From Akebia trifoliata (lineage: Eukaryota > Streptophyta > Magnoliopsida > Ranunculales > Lardizabalaceae): DNA of 64,000 nucleotides. Position numbers and translations under genes: made by a program. Positions within the stretch are counted from its first letter, which is position 1, and each line of letters opens with the position of its first letter. The notes beneath the pieces were generated by a model that saw only the letters and a list, made by a program, of their open reading frames with translations, was not told the DNA's origin and searched no databases. Positions 58,330 through 64,000 of this stretch are shown here, in pieces. Location: contig CM030706.1 in the NCBI GenBank assembly GCA_017979445.1, forward strand, positions 20,477,884 through 20,541,883, written 5' to 3'.

Positions 58330-58506
58330 ATCAAATTTTCAAAAGAAGACAAATAGTTTACAGGAGGAGAATATTTTCCAGAAAAGAATGTTTTCCAAAA
58401 GAAGTGTTCTCTAAAAAAAATATTTTCCAAGGAGAATATTTTCCAAAAAATGTTTTTCATAAAATAATATTTGCTGAAAGGAAAATATTTTCTAAATAAA
58501 AAGAAA
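58330..58506 (+). repeat. GAAAA/TTTTCC degenerate repeat block in J
   Basis: Irregular reiteration of GAATATTTTCCAAAA-like words ~60 bp before the DUF7745 ATG. Present in H (41930-42110) and A (10190-10555). Confidence 0.65.
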
Positions 58507-58565
58507 ATTGACATTTTACAGGGACCTTGGAAGAGTACTAAAATACCCTTTTATGTCGAACCAGG

Positions 58566-59747
58566 ATGCTAGTCGCAGGCAATAACCCAATCGATCAGTT
58601 AGTCAAAACAACCGTCATAGGAATGCACCCTGTAGAGAAGATCAATTTTGGGAGATTCATGTTGAGGAGTGCTCTTTACTTTCACGAGTTTGAGATAGAC
58701 TGGAACCTCTTACATGCTATGGCTAAGCGATGGAACCCCTATCTTCACATATTCCATATGGGGTATATGCACTTGTGCCCCACTCACGAGGATTATTGTG
58801 GCATTATGAGGATATCCACTTCAGGACCTCTAGTCAGGCCCTCGTTGAAGACCGGATATTCTGGTGACCTCACCACAGGACTAAACATTTCCAATAAAGA
58901 AGCCAAGGCCTTAATCCATGACGGGAGATTGGACTTAGCACCTTTACTGGGCCCGTATCACTCCCGCAATCATCCTATCAATGTAAAACTCGAAGCCTGG
59001 CGAACCACTAGAGATTACCGATTATGCCTAGGAATCCTAGCCTAATACATACTGACCTCTAATAGTGATGGCCAAACTATCCCTGAGTCCTTCATAGATA
59101 TAGTCTCTCAACTCTCAAGGAAAGCCAACCCAGTACCCCTTATCCTAGCTGAAACTTTCTCAGGTCTAGATGCCATAAAAAAGGGTGAAGGGAAAAACTT
59201 TAAAGGAAGTCCCAACCTATTCTATATGTGGCTTTGTGATCGTTTCAAAATCGTAGATGTTCCCTTAAACCTCGAATATGGGCCAGAATACTTTTCCAAG
59301 AGAAACCTGTTAGTGCGTCACAACTCAGTCAAAGCTTGGAGCAAATGGTTAGACTCTCGCCTTGCCTGTCATATCGGTTTTAGGTGCCCTTGGTGGATGA
59401 CTGATCCCCCTGTTCTAGGAACCAAAGGATCCTACTATGTCCGTCTGATTGGTTTAGAAGAAATATCTTTTTACCATCCTAATCTGATCCCAGAACAATA
59501 CGACGTACCTACAGAGTTATCTCTACCTCAGTACAAAACTTTATTTTCCCCCGAGCCTTTGATTGAAAAGTTAGTACACCTTATTGAGAAAGCTTGGAAC
59601 AAGCGCACCTTAGGGTATCCAGTCGGACCAGCAGAATTCAAAGAGTCAGTTGTTAGAGCCAAGAGGGTCAAGCCTGACAGTAATCCTGATGACCATCAAG
59701 ACAAAGCCAAGCATCCATGTAAAAATAGTTCGAGTCAAATTTGTTAA
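58566..59747 (+). pseudogene. Element J DUF7745-like ORF (one stop)
   Basis: 394 codons in one frame broken only by TAA at 59043-59045, where H has CAA. Motifs in order: NPIDQLVKTTVIGMHPVEKI; EIDWNLLHAMAKRWNPYLHI; LCPTHEDYCGIM; TTRDYRLCLGIL; after the stop ANPVPLILAETFSGLDAIKK; LFYMWLCDRFKIVDVP; WLDSRLACHIGFRCPWWMTD; YYVRLIGLEE. The order (WN...F..LCPT; PVPLILAETF; LL..W; CPWW) fits DUF7745, a plant domain often found next to retrotransposon gag; role unknown. A basic tail (RAKRVKPDSN) ends it. The start was chosen at the first ATG before homology to H begins. Confidence 0.75.
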
Positions 59748-60047
59748 AAGATGTTTTTAATAAGAACATATTCTTTGTTAATCATTTTTAATAAAACTAT
59801 CTTTTTTTTTTGAATAAATATCTATTTCCTTTTCGAATATTCATTGTGTGAATGGATTGGTGCACAAACCTCAATAAAATGATTTCTTAAAATGTTATCA
59901 AGGGGGTAATACTGAAATTGACTAAATCTATCTTTAATGGGGTCATATAGGATTATCATTGCGTCCAAACTCAAACGTCCACCTCCTAGTTGGAGTCGTA
60001 AGTCCAGTCGGTTAGAACGGACCACAATACCTACTTAACAAGTAGAT
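59748..60047 (+). other. Element J spacer between DUF7745 ORF and gag
   Basis: T-rich then TTGGTGCACAAACCTCAAT and GTCATATAGGATTATCATTG. Conserved in H (46471-46718) and partly in A (10020-10190). No ORF. Confidence 0.7.
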
Positions 60048-61547
60048 ATGGTATTAGAATCTGAGCTCACAAAGATCCATAAGATCTTGGCAGCCCTTGC
60101 CAATGATATCAACAATATAAAAGGCAAAGTGGAAATGTTAGAACAGACCTCGGAATCGACGGGAAATCCTCTAGATGACCCAAAGGTAAAAAGGGTAGAA
60201 GAGAAATGTCCACATGAAGTCTTCGAACTCGACGGAGATGAAGAATATATTGATGAAAATCCGGCATTATCTAACAGAATGTCTCAATTGGAGTCAGCTA
60301 TGAAAAGTATAAAGGGTATTAATGAAATTGCAGCAGGCATTGAAGCTCTGAACCGCATCCCTAGAATCCATTTGCCAGAGAAGTTTATGATGCTTGAAAT
60401 GGATAATTCAGTGGGACAGATATGCGAAAACACATCTTAAGGTGTATGTTACCAACATGCGCACTATGGGGCTCAACGACGAACAGATGACATTATTGTT
60501 CCAAAGAACTTTATCAGGATCAGCACTACGTTGGCTAATGTCTTAAGATCCAGTTACTGTGGGTACATGGGAGAACATGTCAAAGGCCTTTTGGCATCAA
60601 TATAAATACAGTACTGAGATTGAGACCTCAAGAAGGGATTTGGAAGCAACTAAACAGAAATGGGGAGACATTCACTAATTTCATTAGTCGCTGGAGGGCA
60701 AGGCTACTCAAATGTGGGATAGACTTTGGAGAAGGAACAAGTAGCGATTATCCTAAAGAACCTTTCACAAGGATATGCTCAGCACCTAGTGGCCCAATAT
60801 CTCCCTACTTTTGAGTCCCTACTACAAGCTGGAAGTCAACTCGAGGATGTATTTGCCTCTAGGGTTTTTTCTAACCCCTCAGATAACAAATCTAAGAAAT
60901 CATATGTTCCCAAACCTAGTACCAACCAAGTCTACATAGCCAATACATCAGCTACCCTAGCTCAACCCCCAGCCCGGACTAATAACCAGGTTCACCCAAG
61001 TCAACCTCGGACTTCGTGTCAGTTTACCAATCTAAGGATGAGTCTCACGATAACGCTTCACAAATTGATGAAAAAAGGACTTCTTACCCTTATCCAACCC
61101 CGACCTTTACCTAATCCCTTGCCAGCTGGACACAATGCTAACTTGTTCTGCGAGTTCCATCAAAATCCTGGCCATCACACGGATCGATGTATCACCTTGC
61201 GCCATGCCATTCAAAACCTTATTGACAACAAAAAGGTCACCGTCCCTAGCCCACCAAATGTCACCACTAATCCACTACCTACTTATCAACCTCCACCAAC
61301 CCTGAACATGGTTTCTCACACCCCATTACTATTCGACCCTGTTTCTCTCATCCATCCAATCCAAGTTAAACTGCCTAGTTACCCCCTTGCCGGGATAGCC
61401 TTCACTGATGAGGTTTTCACTACGAACTATGAACCATTTGATTTAACCTCGGATGATACATATTATTTATCCCCACCCCGTTACGATAGTCCCGCATTCA
61501 CTAGTTACCTGTTGGCTCAAATGAATCTGAAAATCATGTACCTTTGA
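60048..61547 (+). pseudogene. Element J gag (frameshifted)
   Basis: N-terminal coiled-coil-like part (LAALANDINNIKGKVEMLEQ), acidic FELDGDEEYIDENP and LPEKFMMLEMD open to 60440; a frame change near 60395 moves the capsid core (HLKVYVTNMRTMGLNDEQM, LFQRTLSGSALRWLMS then TAA 60544-60546) to another frame, and a second change near 60660 restores a frame open to 61547. The C-terminal part has QYLPTFESLLQAGSQLEDVF and the knuckle FCEFHQNPGHHTDRCITLRH. The B gag at 712-29 is the closest relative. Confidence 0.85.
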
Positions 61548-62403
61548 CAGACGAAGATCCATACTTGTTGATTGAAGAAGATGAGCCTTTCTCCTTTTCC
61601 TGTGATAAAGTTAGACATATGACTCGAGGGGGAAGAATTTTTAAGCCACAAGAACTCTGTGTTGATAATCCTGCAGCCTTAGCAAGAAAAGAAGGAGAAT
61701 ATCCCACCAAGAAAAGCATCGAAGAAGATAACTCTGTGATCAAGCAGTTACAAAAATCAGGGGCCAATATCTTAGTATGGGGTTACTCATGGCTTCCACT
61801 GCTCATAGGGAGGCTGTTCTCAAAGCACTAAACACAGCCCAAGTCTCCCTTGATACTTCTCCAGATCAGCTGGCCAGTATAGTAGGGGCAACTTATGTAG
61901 AGAATATCTTATCCTTCTCGGACTCAGATCTCCCAAAAGAAGGGGCAAGCCACGCTAAGCCGTTGCACATTACAGTTGACTGTAACGGGATGAGGGTACC
62001 TCTGATTTTGATCGATAACGGGAGTACACTGAACGTTTGCCCGCTAAAAATGGCTACTTGTCTCGAATTTAAGACTGAAGACCTCAAGTCCACTAATCAA
62101 GATGTTAGGGCCTATGAAAACACCAAGAGGGTTGTACTGGGAATTTTGCACCTTCGATTGTCTACAGGCATAGCTGAATTTTCTATGGAATTTCAGGTTA
62201 TTGACATCCAGTCTTCTTTCAATTTACTGTTAGGGAGACCATGGTTATACCAAATCAAAGCCATCCCTTTTACGCTACACCAGAAGGTCAAGTTTATCAA
62301 GGATGGACTAGTGATTACTCTCCATGGAGATGCTAAAATTGTAGGGATTATAAACAATACTGAATCTAAGGATGAGCAGTTGCTTGAGATTCAACCAGAA
62401 TAA
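61544..62403 (+). pseudogene. Element J protease
   Basis: First part (61544-61831): VRHMTRGGRIFKPQEL and SVIKQLQKSGANI, the standard pre-protease linker; a frame change near 61780 continues in 61777-62403 with LLMASTAHREAVLKALNTAQ, active site VPLILIDNGSTLNVCPLKMA (catalytic Asp retained), SFNLLLGRPWLYQIKAIPF and KVKFIKDGLVITLHGD. TAA at 62401. Overlap of 61544 with the gag ORF end (61547) is 4 bp. Confidence 0.85.
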
Positions 62404-63639
62404 CAGGGAGTAGAACTCAGTGGGTTCGAGTTTGAAAATATATGCTTAGTCCAATGGGATCAAGTCATGAAAGAATATTTTCCAATGGAAAATACCTCTA
62501 ACTGCTACATAGCTAATATATTCAAGAAAATGAGATTTTTCCCTGGTATGGGTTTAGGTCGCAAACAGCAAGGTATTAAAGAGGCACCAGTAATCAAAGA
62601 GGTCATCGGCACATTCGGACTAGGATATAAACCTACTAAGGAAGATTGGACCCCATACTGTAAGACAAAATGGGACAAGGTCATTGCTAAAAGGCAAAGG
62701 CACACCACGGATCTCACTAAAATGAAGCCCTATCGAAAGACCCTCAATGGTTATTTTGTAAAAGAAGGAGAAGACTTTGGTTACTATGGGTTCCTAGAGC
62801 CGTTCATTGATCACATCACAGGTACTCGTCTGTCGGGGTTTGAAATCTTCTTTGGTATGGAATGGCCTGAAAAGGAAGCAAGCACAGAAGTTAAAGAGAA
62901 GAAAGTTGAAGACTGGCAGCTCGATCTGAACTCCCTCAACATCGATCAGCTATTCATTGAAGATCATAGTATCTTAGTGTTGTCAGTTAAGAAAGGGATC
63001 CCAAATCCTCAGTCTGTAATCAAAACCGTTGTTGGGTGTCTCTCAAATTATCATATAGTTAGTCCTGTGTTGCATGTCAAGGCTGGGTCTGTCGGTCCCA
63101 TTAGTCCTGTTCTGTCTAACATGCAAGTTGAGTCATTTATTTCTGTTAAGTCAAGTAAGTTAGTTGTTTCTACTGAGTCTATTTTTCCTGTTGAGTTAAA
63201 CAAGTCTGTCAAGTCTGCAATGAGTCCTATTACCCCATCTCTTTTTAATGAAATGAAAGAAATTTTTGATTACCCCAAGCACAAGAATAATTTAACTAAT
63301 AATCTGACTTCGGAGGGAGAATCATCTGACGAGGAACCTCCCCTTGAAATAATCAAATTACTTGAACAAGAAAAAGAACGTCGGGCTCAACCTCTAATAG
63401 AGAAAGTAGAGGTTATCAACCTCGGAACAAAAGAAAGTCCTCAAGAAATTTGGATAAGGGTCACTTTATCTCCCAATGAACGCAAAGGGATAGTAGATTT
63501 GCTCAGAAAGTTCAAAGACATGTTCGCATGGTCTTACGAGGATATGCTGGGGGTAAGCATAGATATTGTTCAACATCGAATTCCGTTATATCCTGATGCT
63601 CGACCAATCAAAAAGAAACTTCGACGTATGAAGCCATAA
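62404..63639 (+). pseudogene. Element J protease-RT linker with G-patch-like motif
   Basis: Same frame as the protease after its TAA. FFPGMGLGRKQQGIKEAPVI and TFGLGYKPTKEDWTPYC form a glycine-rich, G-patch-like unit (about 62530-62660), then GYYGFLEPFIDHITGTRLSG, a Ser/Val-rich low-complexity stretch (63060-63240) and an acidic region (EGESSDEEPPLEI). The end (IVDLLRKFKDMFAWSYEDML, VQHRIPLYPDARPIKKKLRR) is the usual lead-in to RT; the ORF stops at TAA 63637-63639. Confidence 0.8.
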
Positions 63640-64000
63640 TGGACTCTGAAAATTAAAGAAGAAGTTTCGAAGCAGATTAACGCTGGATTTTTAGAAGTAG
63701 TAAAATACCTGAAGTGGATTGCAAATGTCATCCCAGTATCGAAAAAGATGGAAAAGTCAGGATGTGTGTGGACTTTAGAGACCTAAACAAAGCAAGCCTA
63801 AAAGACAGTTTTCCTTTACCACACATAGATGTCCTAGTAGATAGTACAGCAGGGCACGCTTTGCTGTCCTTCATGGATGGATTTTCGGGGTATAATCAGA
63901 TAAAAATGGACTCTCGAGATATGAAAAAAACTTCGTTCATTATACAGTGGGGGACTTTCTGCTACAAGGTCATGCCTTTTGGTTTGAAGAACGCTGCAGC
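63640..64000 (+). pseudogene. Element J reverse transcriptase, N-terminal part
   Basis: Reads WTLKIKEEVSKQINAGFLEV then, after a one-base frame change near 63745, KVRMCVDFRDLNKASLKDSF, LLSFMDGFSGYNQIKMDSRD and FCYKVMPFGLKN up to the window edge. The catalytic xxDD box lies beyond 64000. Tat type by eye. Confidence 0.87.

Larger units (their letters stand above)
53824..64000 (+). mobile_element. Element J: Tat-type element with DUF7745 ORF, runs off window
   Basis: Plus-strand relative of A and H with 5'-truncated LTR, PBS, leader, DUF7745 ORF, gag, protease, G-patch-like linker and RT start. It is the most complete coding copy of its family here, yet carries at least three stops and three frameshifts. 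Remaining pol and the 3' end lie beyond 64000. Confidence 0.85.

Noticed and set aside
1..64000. Host genes, tRNA or rRNA genes
   Set aside because: No exon-like conserved coding outside transposon domains and no tRNA or rRNA sequence was recognised on reading both strands; a tRNA scan was not possible.

Overview
This window looks like plant, probably eudicot, heterochromatin built almost entirely of nested and decayed Ty3/gypsy LTR retrotransposons. Evidence is the TG...CA-bounded LTRs of 1.6-4.4 kb, PBS and PPT sites of the Tat/Retand/Ogre type, Tat-type and Athila-type gag-pol domains, AT-rich DNA and poly-T/TA tracts. I see no convincing host gene, tRNA, rRNA, bacterial feature or CRISPR. 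The species cannot be named from the sequence. Element letters A-K below are my own.

Layout. B (minus) fills 1-3089 (gag, DUF7745-like ORF, leader) and resumes at 15785-20171 (PBS end and a 4.37 kb 5' LTR). A (minus, 3095-15779) is structurally complete and sits inside B, with a 5-bp target duplication AGTCC. A has two ~1.73 kb LTRs, a PBS, a PPT, a 2 kb tandem array and only a broken integrase end. B's LTR in turn interrupts the integrase of E (minus, 20172-~23830; gag end, protease, RT, two RNase H domains, integrase). F (plus, ~23831-24968) is a gag/protease remnant cut by D (plus, 24969-~34667). D has a 3.66 kb LTR, leader, gag, almost no pol, hairpin and 62-bp tandem repeats, a PPT and a truncated 3' LTR. 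G (plus, ~34668-37190) is a gag/protease/G-patch-like fragment cut by H.

H (plus, 37191-46718) has a 1.61 kb LTR, PBS, leader and a DUF7745 ORF split by K (42684-45851), a possible solo LTR. H is then interrupted by I (plus, 46719-~53823), an Athila-type element with gag, CCHC knuckle, protease, RT, RNase H and integrase. I lost its 3' end and is joined directly to the 5'-truncated LTR of J (plus, ~53824 to beyond 64000). J carries PBS, leader, DUF7745 ORF, gag, protease, a G-patch-like linker and the start of RT.

A, H and J form one family (LTR 1.6-1.7 kb; shared ~3 kb leader). B and D form a second (LTR 3.7-4.4 kb). The families share gag type, PBS, leader modules and tail blocks. Every coding region seen here is broken by stops or frameshifts. 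Because A's two LTRs differ by only about 1% by eye while its interior is coding-dead, A probably moved recently using proteins supplied by relatives.

Points most worth following up are: the hairpin-forming tandem repeats in the 3' tails of A and D, whose stem arms change together; a ~115-bp module repeated in all five leaders; a leader block shared between the Athila element and the Tat-type elements; and the DUF7745 domain carried ahead of gag. Coordinates of decayed domains are approximate. Alignments were made by eye.
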